Shown piece after piece: positions 1 through 7,519 of a stretch of DNA of 36,173 nt; positions within the stretch are counted from its first letter, which is position 1, and the number at the start of each line of letters is the position of its first letter. The DNA comes from UBA6921 sp031363085 (lineage in GTDB: Bacteria > Pseudomonadota > Gammaproteobacteria > SG8-11). Both the position numbers and the translations under genes were made by a program. Under the pieces are notes generated by a model. That model saw nothing but the letters and a program-made list of their open reading frames with translations, did not search any database and had not been told where the DNA came from. The stretch spans positions 1 to 36,173 of the forward strand of contig JANLTU010000087.1 of assembly GCA_031363085.1 (NCBI GenBank). The letters are read 5' to 3'.

Positions 1-96
1 CCGCGCGTCGCCCAGCTCACACTCACCAAACATCTGTCGTGACCAGTCCAGCTCGTCCTTTGCAACCATCGCATCCAAACTCTCGTTCCGCCTCAC
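1..96 (-). CDS. Tn5-like transposase, N-terminal fragment (truncated by window edge)
   Basis: The minus-strand frame from a GTG at 94-96 (or ATG at 67-69) reads into the left edge without a stop. It encodes about 32 residues, including LDWSRQMFGECELGDAR. This matches the N-terminal DNA-binding region of IS50/Tn5-type transposases, where a W-x(3)-F-x(5)-LGD-x-R pattern precedes the DDE catalytic domain. The catalytic domain lies outside the window. An in-frame TAA 18 bases upstream of the GTG limits the start to these two codons. The start is about 45 bp from the inferred IS end, as expected for an IS transposase. Confidence 0.72.
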   Translation of the reverse strand, partial: MRRNESLDAMVAKDELDWSRQMFGECELGDAR

Positions 97-140
97 ATCA
101 TTACAAAGTAGTTATCAGATGAGATGTGATCAAGAGACAG
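1..140 (-). mobile_element. Partial IS50/Tn5-type insertion sequence (IS4 family), terminal end at 140
   Basis: Read on the minus strand, 122-140 is CTGTCTCTTGATCACATCT. From memory, the IS50 inside end is CTGTCTCTTGATCAGATCT, so the two differ at one base. The open frame just inside this end encodes the start of a Tn5-like transposase. The element therefore runs off the left edge and its other end, full transposase and target duplication cannot be seen. The 9 bp outside the end (141-149) would be one copy of a target duplication if IS4-family rules apply. Confidence 0.8.
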
Positions 141-266
141 ATCGTAGCTGGGGGGCGTTGAGGTAATCGCGCGGAGGCGCGCATTCTACGAAACGTTCGA
201 CCGGAATGCACGCCTCAGAAACAGCAACATGCGCGCACCCCACTCCCCTACTGCCGGAGCCCTGAT

Positions 267-575
267 TTACTTGGATGCGTCCGCGCGATATTCGCGGCTG
301 TGCCAGACGCGAATAATCACAACCGTGGTTTCGTGCAGGCGATACCGTAAGACATACGCACCGGCGCCGAACGGAAGGTACAGTTCACGCCGCCCCGTTC
401 CATCGCCAAGCGGTTTCCCCGCTTCTGGGTTGTCGAGGAGTATTTGTGAGCCGGACAGAATGCGTGCTGCGGCACGTCGTGCCGCTGTGGGATCTTCCGA
501 AGCGATGAATTCGCGTAAACGGATGACATCTTCAGCCGCTTCAGGTAACCAAATTAGACGCGGGGTGTTGGGCAT
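267..575 (-). CDS. ParE/RelE-family toxin of a type II toxin-antitoxin pair
   Basis: This 102-residue basic protein has the size and pattern of the ParE/RelE toxin superfamily: an N-terminal helix pair (LIWLPEAAEDVIRLREFI), a central PEAGKPL turn, the RELYLPFGAGAYVLRYR strands and a terminal VVIIRVWHSREYR strand, which is a conserved ParE signature. ParE relatives poison DNA gyrase and RelE relatives cleave mRNA; which applies here cannot be told from sequence alone. Its ATG lies inside the last 22 bases of the antitoxin gene, so the two are translationally coupled, with the antitoxin first as is usual. The gene appears intact although neighbouring mobile-element genes are decayed. Confidence 0.85.
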   Translation of the reverse strand: MPNTPRLIWLPEAAEDVIRLREFIASEDPTAARRAAARILSGSQILLDNPEAGKPLGDGTGRRELYLPFGAGAYVLRYRLHETTVVIIRVWHSREYRADASK

Positions 576-835
576 GCTTTTTCATCATCCGTGCCCCAAC
601 TAGTAAGCCAGGCGTTCATCGCGTCATTGCTGATGTGCGCCCCGGTGCGTTGATAGGTTTCCCAACGCGCGCGGTCTTCTTCTTTCTCACGCTCGTAGAG
701 TTCCTCGCGTGAAAGATATTCCAGAATGGCGGCTTTCATAATCCAATGCGGTGAGCGATCTTTCCGCTGCCCCAGCTCTTTCAAGCGTTCGCGGGTCTGC
801 GGATCCAGTTTGATGCCCATGGTGGTTTCGGCCAT
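554..835 (-). CDS. PutA-like ribbon-helix-helix antitoxin (CopG/ParD type)
   Basis: I place the start at the ATG at 833-835, giving 93 residues, because the ribbon-helix-helix fold begins at once (MAETTMGIKLDPQTRERL) and an AGGG lies about 8 bases upstream; the open frame itself extends to 895. Residues 4-45 closely resemble the N-terminal DNA-binding domain of proline utilisation protein PutA, including TTMGxKLD and the RSPHWIMKAAI helix. The positions equivalent to PutA base-contacting residues are Thr5, Gly7 and Lys9. The acidic C-terminal half should bind and neutralise the toxin encoded by the overlapping downstream gene. Autoregulation through the palindrome at 852-868 is likely. Confidence 0.85.
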   Translation of the reverse strand: MAETTMGIKLDPQTRERLKELGQRKDRSPHWIMKAAILEYLSREELYEREKEEDRARWETYQRTGAHISNDAMNAWLTSWGTDDEKACPTPRV

Positions 836-851
836 AACATAAACCCTATCG

Positions 852-868
852 GTTGCACCTAGTGCAAC
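852..868. promoter_or_regulatory. Palindromic operator candidate of the toxin-antitoxin operon
   Basis: GTTGCACCTAGTGCAAC is a perfect 7-3-7 inverted repeat ending 17 bp upstream of the antitoxin ATG. Each half carries GTTGCA, the recognition sequence reported for the PutA ribbon-helix-helix domain, and the adjacent antitoxin has that type of domain. Binding of the antitoxin here is an inference. Confidence 0.6.
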
Positions 869-886
869 TTTAACATAACAAGCGCG

Positions 887-982
887 CTTGTCCACCTAGT
901 CCACGGCCGCCGCAGGCGCCGTGCGCGGGGGCGTTCGTTACGCCCCAGAGCGCACGGGGAGTGGTGGACCCAGGTGGACAAG
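887..982. repeat. Long inverted repeat enclosing GC-rich hairpins
   Basis: The left arm CTTGTCCACCTAGTCCAC (887-904) pairs with the right arm at 964-982, which differs by one substitution and one extra base. Between the arms, GTGCGC pairs with GCGCAC and GGGGCG with CGCCCC around a TTCGTTA loop, so the whole segment can form one large cruciform. A further TTGTCCA lies at about 1013-1019. It sits between the toxin-antitoxin operon and the partition region and carries no gene. Replication-origin, transfer-origin or regulatory roles are all possible. Confidence 0.6.
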
Positions 983-1060
983 ATCTTCGGGTTGGCACTA
1001 CCCGGCCCTGCCTTGTCCATTTTTTGAGATGACTCCATATGCAACAATTAAAGATACCAG

Positions 1061-1147
1061 AAAGATATCCGAAAGCTACTAGTACTATTAAGCTACCATG
1101 TAGCTATATAGTACTAGTAGACTACTTAGTAGCTATCGGATATCTTT
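1061..1147. promoter_or_regulatory. Nested palindrome upstream of parA, candidate partition site/operator
   Basis: AAAGATATCCG (1061-1071) is exactly inverted at 1137-1147. Inside it, CTACTAGTACTAT (1076-1088) is exactly inverted at 1108-1120, and AGCTAC/GTAGCT (1091-1096/1100-1105) shares the same centre at 1098. The segment is rich in repeated CTAC/GTAG units and is AT-rich against GC-rich surroundings. It ends about 30 bp before the parA start, where ParA/ribbon-helix-helix partition systems usually keep their centromere-like site and operator. The function is inferred from position and structure. Confidence 0.55.
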
Positions 1148-1178
1148 ACGGCTACCTTTTACAATTCCAGGAGTATCC

Positions 1179-1900
1179 ATGCCTACAATTGTATTCATCA
1201 GTCCCAAGGGCGGAGCTGGTAAGACGACCGCCTCCCTCGTGATGGCCACACAAATTGCTCGTTCTGCACCCGTGACGGTCATTGACGCCGATCCGATCCG
1301 CGCGTGGGCACAGGGCGATCATGTGCCGAAGAACCTCACGGTTGTTTCCGACGCCGATGAGGAAAATATCATCGACCGGATTGAGGCGGCGGCGCATGCG
1401 ACCCCGTTCGTCGTGGTTGACCTGGAAGGTACCGCGTGGTTGACCTGGAAGGTACCGCCGCAAAAATCGTTCTGCTGGCTGCAAGCCAGGCCAGTTTGGT
1501 GATCATTCCGACACAGGGCTCGCAGCTTGATGCCGAGCAGGCCAGCCGGGCGATTAAGGCCGTGAAGGACACGCAGAAAATGACGGGTAGGGCGGTGCCA
1601 TTCTCGGTTCTTTTCACGCGCACGAACCCGATTATTCGCACCCGCACCACGGTCCACATTACGAAAACGCTTTTGGACGCGGGGATTCCGGTGCTCAGCA
1701 CCTAACTTAACGAGCGAGAGGCGTTCCGGGCGATGTTTTCGTTCCGGCAGACGCTCGAAAATCTCAATACATCCGACGTTTCTAATCTCGATAAGGCGAT
1801 TGCAAACGCCGAAGCGCTTGTCAGCGAGGTGGTGAGCCTGTTGCGTAGTCAGGTTGCAGGCAAGGGCCACGCCGAAGGCGCTGCCGCGAGGGTTGCATGA
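1179..1900 (+). pseudogene. parA: ParA/VirC1-like partition ATPase, inactivated
   Basis: The 5' part encodes a deviant Walker A motif (SPKGGAGKTTAS, residues 8-19) and a VIDAD motif of ParA/MinD-family ATPases that segregate low-copy plasmids and some integrative elements. Two lesions break the gene. A 23-bp segment is tandemly duplicated at 1413-1435 and 1436-1458, which shifts the frame so that the first frame ends at 1502. In the restored frame a TAA at 1703-1705 interrupts the family-typical context between VLST and LNEREAFRAMF, probably replacing a Tyr codon. Without both lesions the product would be about 232 residues, ending in a TGA that overlaps the next ATG (ATGA). AGGAG at 1169-1173 is a good ribosome binding site, so the decay looks recent. 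Confidence 0.85.
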
Positions 1901-2241
1901 CGACAGCGCGTACTAATCCATTCGCCGACCTCTCGGATTTTGAGGCAAAGCCCGCAACTGCACCGGCCGCGCCGATCGAGCCTGCCGTGATCGAGCGTGT
2001 GGCGGAAGACAACGGCTTTCCGAGTCGGCAGGCTGTCCGGGCCAAACCCATCGCCCCGGCCCGTAAACGCGGTCGCCGCTACACGACTGGCCGAAATCAG
2101 CAAATCAACATCAAAGCAAGCGCGGCATCTATCCAACGGCTCTACAAGATCGCGGACGACCGGCATTTGCCGCTTGGCGAGGTGCTGGAATTGGCGCTCG
2201 ATGCCTTAGAGGGGCAGGGCACGGGCACTCGCAAGGCTTGA
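1897..2241 (+). CDS. Small ParA-partner protein with C-terminal ribbon-helix-helix-like domain
   Basis: This 114-residue protein begins inside the stop codon of the parA relic (ATGA overlap), as expected for the second gene of a parA-parB-like operon. The N-terminal half is low-complexity and Ala/Pro-rich. A basic linker (ARKRGRRYTTGR, about residues 56-67) precedes a compact segment, NIKASAASIQRLYKIADDRHLPLGEVLELALDALE (written here as residues 71-105 in two joined halves: NIKASAASIQRLYK and IADDRHLPLGEVLELALDALE), that fits a strand-helix-helix DNA-binding fold as in VirC2 or plasmid stability proteins. It should bind the upstream palindromic site. With parA broken it may persist only as a regulator. 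The family assignment is by pattern, not by search. Confidence 0.6.
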   Translation: MTTARTNPFADLSDFEAKPATAPAAPIEPAVIERVAEDNGFPSRQAVRAKPIAPARKRGRRYTTGRNQQINIKASAASIQRLYKIADDRHLPLGEVLELALDALEGQGTGTRKA

Positions 2242-2345
2242 GCGTGCGGCTCCGCTGTAGGCGCTAATAAGGGCGCTTTGACACATGTTGTGAAGGTAGC
2301 GAAGGAGTGGTGTAGCCTCTTCAGGCATTTTTCATGAAGATAAAA

Positions 2346-3666
2346 CACTAGTGTCCGGTTAAATTGCTAGCCCATCACCTGAAACCCAAGGCTGGCGCGG
2401 GATTCCAAGCGATGAAGGGTGGTGTCGATTTGAACAGAGATAATCCATTCGTGCGATCTTCCGGTTTTCTACCCGGAGGTTGGCATGCATACCGGCAAGA
2501 CCCTGTTTGCGCAGTTGATGGACTTTCTGCCGTGGACAACATTTACCCGACACGTCGCACGCTATGGCGGCGACCGGGGTGTGAGGACGTTTGCGTGTGC
2601 CGAGCAGTATCGTGCCATGGCATTTGCGCAATTGACCTACCGGGAGAGCCTGCGGGACATCGAGGTCTGCCTGTCCGCGCAATCGGCCAAGCTCTACCCC
2701 ATGGGTTTTCGCGAGCCGGTGCGCCGTTCGACACTTGCGGATGCCAACGAGTTGCGCGACTGGCGCATCTACGCCGCGTTTGCCCAAGGTCTGATTGTAC
2801 AAGCGCGCACACTCTACCTCGGCGAAGCATTGGGAGTGGACCTGTCGAACACGGTGTATGCGTTGGATTCCACCACCATCGACCTGTGCCTGTCGGTGTT
2901 CCCCTGGGCGCATTTCCGCACGACCAAGGCCGCAGTCAAGATGCATACGCTGCTCGATTTGCGGGGCAATATTCCAAGTTTCATCCATGTGTCCGACGGA
3001 AAACTGCACGACGTGCATGCGCTCGACCTGCTGACGCCCGAGGCAGGCGCCATTTATGTCATGGACCGCGCCTATGTCGATTTCGAGCGCCTCCACGTTT
3101 TGCATCAGGCCGGCAGCTTCTTTGTCACGCGCGCCAAGTCGAACCTGGACTACCCCCGGGTTTATTCGGCAAAAACAGATCGCAGCCCAGGCGTCATCTG
3201 CGATCAAATGATCGCGCTGGATGGCTATTATCCAAAACGAGATTATCCGGCGCATCTGCGTCGCATCCGCTTCAAGGATCCCGAAATCCGCAAGACGCTG
3301 GTGTTCTGACCAACCAGTTCAGCTTGCCCGCAGCCACGATCTGCGCACTGTACAAGGCACGTTGGCACGTGGAACTCTTTTTCACGTGGATCAAGCAGCA
3401 CCTTCGGATCAAATGTTTTTTCGGTACCTCGGAGAACGCGGTCAAAACACAACTCTGGATCGCGGTATCGGTCTACGTGCTCGTCGCCATCGTCAAAAAG
3501 CGTCTGAATCTCGATGCCTCGCTCTACACTTTGCGACAGATTTTGTCGGTTACGCTTTTCGAGAAAATGCCTTTGCAGCAAGCGTTTTCAGGCAGCAGCT
3601 ACAACTCCAGCGAGAGCGACTCTTGCTATCAACTGAATCTGTTCGAAATTTAACCGGACAGTAGTG
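2346..3666 (+). mobile_element. Insertion sequence, IS4 family, with near-perfect terminal inverted repeats
   Basis: TGTCCGGTTAAATT at 2352-2365 is exactly inverted at 3647-3660. The match extends outward to CACTAGTGTCCGGTTAAATT at 2346-2365, which pairs with 3647-3666 at 19 of 20 positions. The element is about 1.32 kb and holds one transposase gene whose stop codon lies in the right repeat. The outer bases (AAGATAAAA on the left, AAGCCATATA on the right) do not form a clear target-site duplication, so the copy may be old, may mark a rearrangement, or the ends may be misplaced by a few bases. Confidence 0.88.
2485..3653 (+). pseudogene. IS4-family DDE transposase, frameshifted
   Basis: The gene starts at an ATG preceded by GGAGG. 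The first frame encodes 274 residues containing ALDSTTIDLCL (first catalytic Asp) and VMDRAYVDFERL (second Asp), then stops at 3307-3309 after KTLVF. The next frame continues without loss as LTNQFSLPAATICALYKARWHVELFFTWIKQHLRIK, quoted here only as its start LTNQFSLPAATI and its YKARWHVELFF motif with the catalytic Glu, and ends LNLFEI at the TAA in the right terminal repeat. One missing T in GTGTTC(T)TGACC explains the break. I know of no programmed frameshift in this family, so a real deletion or a sequencing error is likelier. Confidence 0.85.
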
Positions 3667-3977
3667 AAGCCATATACTTAAAAGCTTAGCCAGCGCTTAT
3701 ATTAAATAATTTTAAATTATTGATTTTTAGGGCTGAATAGCTATATTAAAACGCGACGCTACGAGTTAGCGTCATTCGTTGGATCAGATGAAATTCAACT
3801 TGCATAGAAAAGAAAGGAATCTTCGGGGTGTTTTTATTTCCATAAATAATTCTCGATACCTGTGTCAGCCATCCATTTGTAGGTCTTCTTGAACCGGATT
3901 TTTTTCTGTTCATGTAGGTGCGTTCGGGCCTGACGTTTTAGTTTAGTTAAACCCACACTACATCTTGGAGAGCACAA
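3667..3977. other. AT-rich noncoding stretch between the IS and a secreted-protein gene
   Basis: No convincing gene is present. The first part (about 3690-3760) is markedly AT-rich (TATTAAATAATTTTAAATTA), unlike the surrounding chromosome. The last 70 bp presumably carry the promoter of the downstream gene, whose ribosome binding site is GGAG at 3966-3969. No RNA gene was recognised. Confidence 0.5.
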
Positions 3978-5267
3978 ATGAACGGTACTTTTTTGAGGCA
4001 ATTTGCCTTAGCTTGTTTAGTTACCTCTATGTTGTCGCTAGCTAGCATCGGAGAAGCTGCTGCTGATAGTTGGACACGAATTTTTGGCCCACCTGGGAGT
4101 GGCGGCGGTGACAGCATTACCGACATTAGCGGAAATCTTTATTATATCGGCCTTCAAGATCCAATGGCTTGCTGTGGCTTTAATGGCGGCACAGTGTATA
4201 ACATGGTTGTAAGAAAAGTGAGCCCAACTGGAATCGAGCTGTGGAGTGACGTCGTCGCTCCTGCAGAGAGAATCACTGGTAGATATGGTGTCGGTGCCAC
4301 GTCCATCGGTAAGGATGCAAATGGATATATTTATGTACTAGGCAACACGAATGCGCCCATCACCAGTAGCATCTACGCTTTTGTACCCTCCCATATTTTG
4401 ATAAAATACGATCCATCTACCGGAGCGCGAATTTGGTTGCAACAATTTACGCTCAGCGCTGGTGTTCTTAATGGTGATGCCATTAACGATATGGCTGTGG
4501 ACAGCTTCGGAAACACGACCTTGGTCGGTTATACAACAGTGGGCACGACATCGTGGGGCGCACCGAGGTATAACATGGTATTGGTACGATACGACAGCAG
4601 CGGGACCAAAGTATTTGAAAAAGTGATCAGCTCCATTTATTCGGAGCAGGCAGCCAGCGTAACAGTGGACCCGAGCGGTAATACCTACGTCGCACTCACA
4701 ACAAGTAACACTACCGGGGCATGGTATGACCCTTTCGATGTGCAGGTTATAAAGACCGATATAAATGGAGCTGTTTTTTGGAGTAAAAAATTCGATATTC
4801 CCGACATGGAGTGGGTCTCAGATATTACTTACAACCCGCTTGCAAATACTGTCATCGTCGTTTTCCGTAGTATTTTGAGTGCTTATTACCAAACCCCCAT
4901 ATTGGCGAGCCTGGATGCGGGTACTGGCGCGCAGAACTGGTTTATGTTTGGTGAAACCTACACCGACGCCAAAAGAGTAGCTGTTAGCCAGACTGGTGAT
5001 ATTTTCCTAACAGGCGTGCGTATGCCGAGCATCGGGACGGGTGCCGGAGTATTCGTGAGCCAATTTTCCTCGGCGGGCGTACTAGCTCAAACTAGGCTGC
5101 CCAGCATGGCGGCCAGTACTGATACTGAAAGTCAGGGAAGCGGTATTGCATTTGACATAAATAATAATTATTTTATCGTCGGAAGCGTTAGTTGCACGCT
5201 GTCGCCATGTACCTTCAATGGTGTGCCGGTAGACGGCAATACATTTATCCTAAAAAACTTGCCTTAA
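3978..5267 (+). CDS. Secreted beta-propeller-like protein with SBBP-type repeats
   Basis: The 429-residue product starts with a Sec signal peptide (hydrophobic residues 8-25, probable cleavage after GEAAA near residue 29). The mature part holds recurring units of the form D-x-x-G-N/G-x-x-Y/T-V/L-x-G-x-T (KDANGYIYVLGNTN, DSFGNTTLVGYTT, DPSGNTYVALTTSN), separated by segments with LVRYDSSGTKVFEK-like strands. This pattern resembles SBBP/beta-propeller repeat proteins of periplasm or cell surface. Two cysteine pairs (ACCGF and CTLSPC) could form disulfides. No catalytic motif is visible. Base composition is clearly more AT-rich than neighbouring genes, which together with the adjacent IS suggests lateral acquisition. 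GGAG lies 9 bp before the ATG and a hairpin terminator follows the stop. Confidence 0.7.
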   Translation: MNGTFLRQFALACLVTSMLSLASIGEAAADSWTRIFGPPGSGGGDSITDISGNLYYIGLQDPMACCGFNGGTVYNMVVRKVSPTGIELWSDVVAPAERITGRYGVGATSIGKDANGYIYVLGNTNAPITSSIYAFVPSHILIKYDPSTGARIWLQQFTLSAGVLNGDAINDMAVDSFGNTTLVGYTTVGTTSWGAPRYNMVLVRYDSSGTKVFEKVISSIYSEQAASVTVDPSGNTYVALTTSNTTGAWYDPFDVQVIKTDINGAVFWSKKFDIPDMEWVSDITYNPLANTVIVVFRSILSAYYQTPILASLDAGTGAQNWFMFGETYTDAKRVAVSQTGDIFLTGVRMPSIGTGAGVFVSQFSSAGVLAQTRLPSMAASTDTESQGSGIAFDINNNYFIVGSVSCTLSPCTFNGVPVDGNTFILKNLP

Positions 5268-5281
5268 GTACAGTTTGATTT

Positions 5282-5310
5282 AAACCCAGGGGGATTTCTC
5301 CCTTGGGTTT
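5282..5310 (+). terminator. Hairpin terminator after the secreted-protein gene
   Basis: AAACCCA (5282-5288) pairs with TGGGTTT (5304-5310) and the GGGGGA/TCCCT stretch extends the stem around a short TTTC loop. AATTTCT follows, so the T-run is weak. It lies between convergent genes and could act in both directions. Confidence 0.65.
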
Positions 5311-5359
5311 AATTTCTAGTTGTTTTATTGGATTTCTTGCAAAAAAGCCCTGCTGGCCT

Positions 5360-5788
5360 TTATACCGGTATTTTCCCCAACAGCTTGCGCTCCGCCGCCT
5401 TGATCGGCAGATCGTTAATGCTGGCGTAGCGGTAGCGCATCAAGCCATTTTCGGCGAACTCCCAATTCTCGTTGCCGTAGGAGCGGAACCACTGGCCGGA
5501 GTCGTCGTGCCATTCGTATTCGAAGCGCACGGCGATTTTATTGTCCATGAAACACCACAGCTCTTTTTTCAATCGGTAATCGAGTTCCTTGGCCCATTTG
5601 CGTTGCAGAAACGCCTGGATGGCTTCACGCCCGGATAAAAATTCAGAACGATTGCGCCACTGCGAATCCGGCGTGTAGGCGAGCGCGACGCGCGCCGGAT
5701 CGCGCGTGTTCCACGCGTCCTCGGCGGCCTGAACTTTTTGTCGTGCAGTTTCAACAGTAAACGGTGGGAACGGCGGTTTTTTTTCCAT
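5360..5788 (-). CDS. DUF1348 / NTF2-like family protein
   Basis: I take the start at the ATG at 5786-5788 because AAGGAGAGTGTT lies directly upstream; this gives 142 residues, the usual size for the family. The sequence begins PPFPPFTVETARQKVQAAEDAWNTRDP and continues with YTPDSQWRNRSEFLSGREAI, RFEYEWHDDSGQWFRSYGNENWEF and YRYASINDLPI, quoted in parts; these are the conserved blocks of DUF1348 (PF07080), an NTF2/SnoaL-like alpha+beta barrel. Biochemical function is not established for the family. There is no signal peptide, so it is cytoplasmic. It is convergent with the secreted-protein gene and stands alone; the membrane-protein gene upstream is on the same strand but 110 bp away. Confidence 0.85.
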   Translation of the reverse strand: MEKKPPFPPFTVETARQKVQAAEDAWNTRDPARVALAYTPDSQWRNRSEFLSGREAIQAFLQRKWAKELDYRLKKELWCFMDNKIAVRFEYEWHDDSGQWFRSYGNENWEFAENGLMRYRYASINDLPIKAAERKLLGKIPV

Positions 5789-5897
5789 AACACTCTCCTT
5801 AAGCAGACCAAACAGAAAATTTTTCAACACCACTCTTAAACAGTTCTGTTGAAATTTTGATTTTTGAATGGGCATGCATGACAGAATAGCCCTAGCG

Positions 5898-7519
5898 TTA
5901 ACAGTTTGAATAGCGATGATAAAGCCACCAATGACCCTCCTGAGCAAGTAACTCAATTCCGCATGTCGCGTCCCGAAACAGATACGCACCATGGTCAACG
6001 GGAGCGCGTGCAACAAAATAGTCGTACTGACGCCCAGCATGGTATTGCCAGTCAAATTTTTGCGGAAACCATTCAAACCCCTGAATACGAACCGTCGGCC
6101 GCTGGTCAATCCGATAGGTGATCGGTTGGATCTGAGTGACTGCAAAGCTCGGGTCAGTCACTCCACTTTTGAGTGCGGAATACCACGCCGCAAAGTGAAC
6201 GAACGTGGGCGCTATGGAATGACTATCATCCCGTTCAAACGTCATTGAAAGCACTCGTTTGCCCGGCGCCATCTTCGCAAGAATAGTTTCAAATCCAGCG
6301 GCATCCTTGTCGAATTGGAGCGCGTTGTTGGCCATTAATCCAATCCAACTAAACGCGATGATGGGGGCCAACCAGCGCAACCCTTGTTGATATGGCCGAG
6401 TAACACCACGCGGCGCATCCAGCACAAAAAGAAAAAATGGCAGCGTTAAAAACGTGAAGCGCTGAAACACAAAAGCGACCCCGAAAAACAAACTAGGAGA
6501 AAGCAACAACACTGCGAGAATCACGCTCAACGGGATAAGGCGAGCGCGTGAACTTGTGATGCGATAACCCACTAGTAGCGGAAGGCTAAAAATAATCAGT
6601 CCGAAAGCAGTTGTGGTCAGGTCTGGTCTCAGCCCCAGCAGACGTGGAATGAAACCATTGACCCGACCCCATCCCGCATACTCAGGACTGATCCACGATG
6701 CTAAGAACACATAGTACGAGTCTATGGTGCTGAACCAAGATAGATCCCATTCGATGGGGAGCTTGCTCATGGGATGACCTTGGTTGACGACAACCCATCC
6801 GATTAGTAGCGGTAGCGGAGTTAAGAGTGGCCATGCCAAGCGCAAAAATTCTTTTATATGTCGAGAACACCACCACCAGTAGATTGCCGCAATCCCCCCA
6901 AAGAGTGCGAGGATCAGGGCATGGGAAAAAAACAACAGGTAGAGCATGAATATCAACGACAACACCGAAACTAAATTGGTTTGACGCTGCTGATGCCAGA
7001 TTAAACCAAGAAATAACATACCGATTGGTGCAGCAACGATAAAATTAATAAAGCCCCATTGATAACTAAATCCATACAGCACAGGAATTACTAGCCATGC
7101 CCAATAGGGATCAGCACCTGCGGCACGCAAGAAGAAGCGCGTTGCCAACGGGAAGGCGGCCAATGAAAAGGAAATCACCAGCTTGCTCGCTGCCACTATG
7201 CCCAGCAATGGCGTGAAGGCCACGATCAATCCGTAGCCAAACAAATAGGGGGTAAACAAGTGCGTATCGAATAACGATGCGAAGGGGAAATTAGGATCTT
7301 GCAGATTCAGGAAAAGTGAAATTTGCGCTGCGTGCTGCGGTAAATCCACCATGGGGGAAAGCGTGGCAACCAAACCGGCAATGCGCACAAGACACACGCC
7401 AATAGAAACAGATAGGACTCCGCGAACTGTTTAGACGGCGGTGGATTCTGTGCATCGGTAGGTAGCTTGTGGCGGCGTCCAGATAGGACGTTAGCCAACG
7501 TGGTCTTGAGTGCTTGCAC
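5898..7519 (-). CDS. Polytopic membrane protein, GT-C-like, with apparent 1-nt frameshift
   Basis: The main open frame (5898-7397) encodes 499 residues with about ten hydrophobic segments and a C-terminal periplasmic-looking domain ending GHWWLYHRYSNC. The real start is probably the GTG at 7517-7519, because AAGGA precedes it and that frame encodes the missing first membrane segment (SYLFLLACVLCALPVWLPRF). The frames meet at a run of five G on the plus strand (7353-7357; C on the coding strand): one more base would join RFP to PMVDLPQHAAQ. The loop Asp in MVDLPQH and the topology resemble GT-C glycosyltransferase-like proteins that use lipid-linked sugars, but no diagnostic motif proves this. 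If the frameshift is real, translation could only start internally near 7397 or 7352. Confidence 0.6.

Noticed and set aside
1413..1458. Tandem 23-bp unit as a phase-variation switch of parA
   Set aside because: Only two units exist and a separate nonsense codon at 1703 keeps the gene off even if one unit were lost.
2359..3255. 298-codon minus-strand frame inside the IS4-family element
   Set aside because: It is antisense to the transposase, which holds the catalytic motifs.
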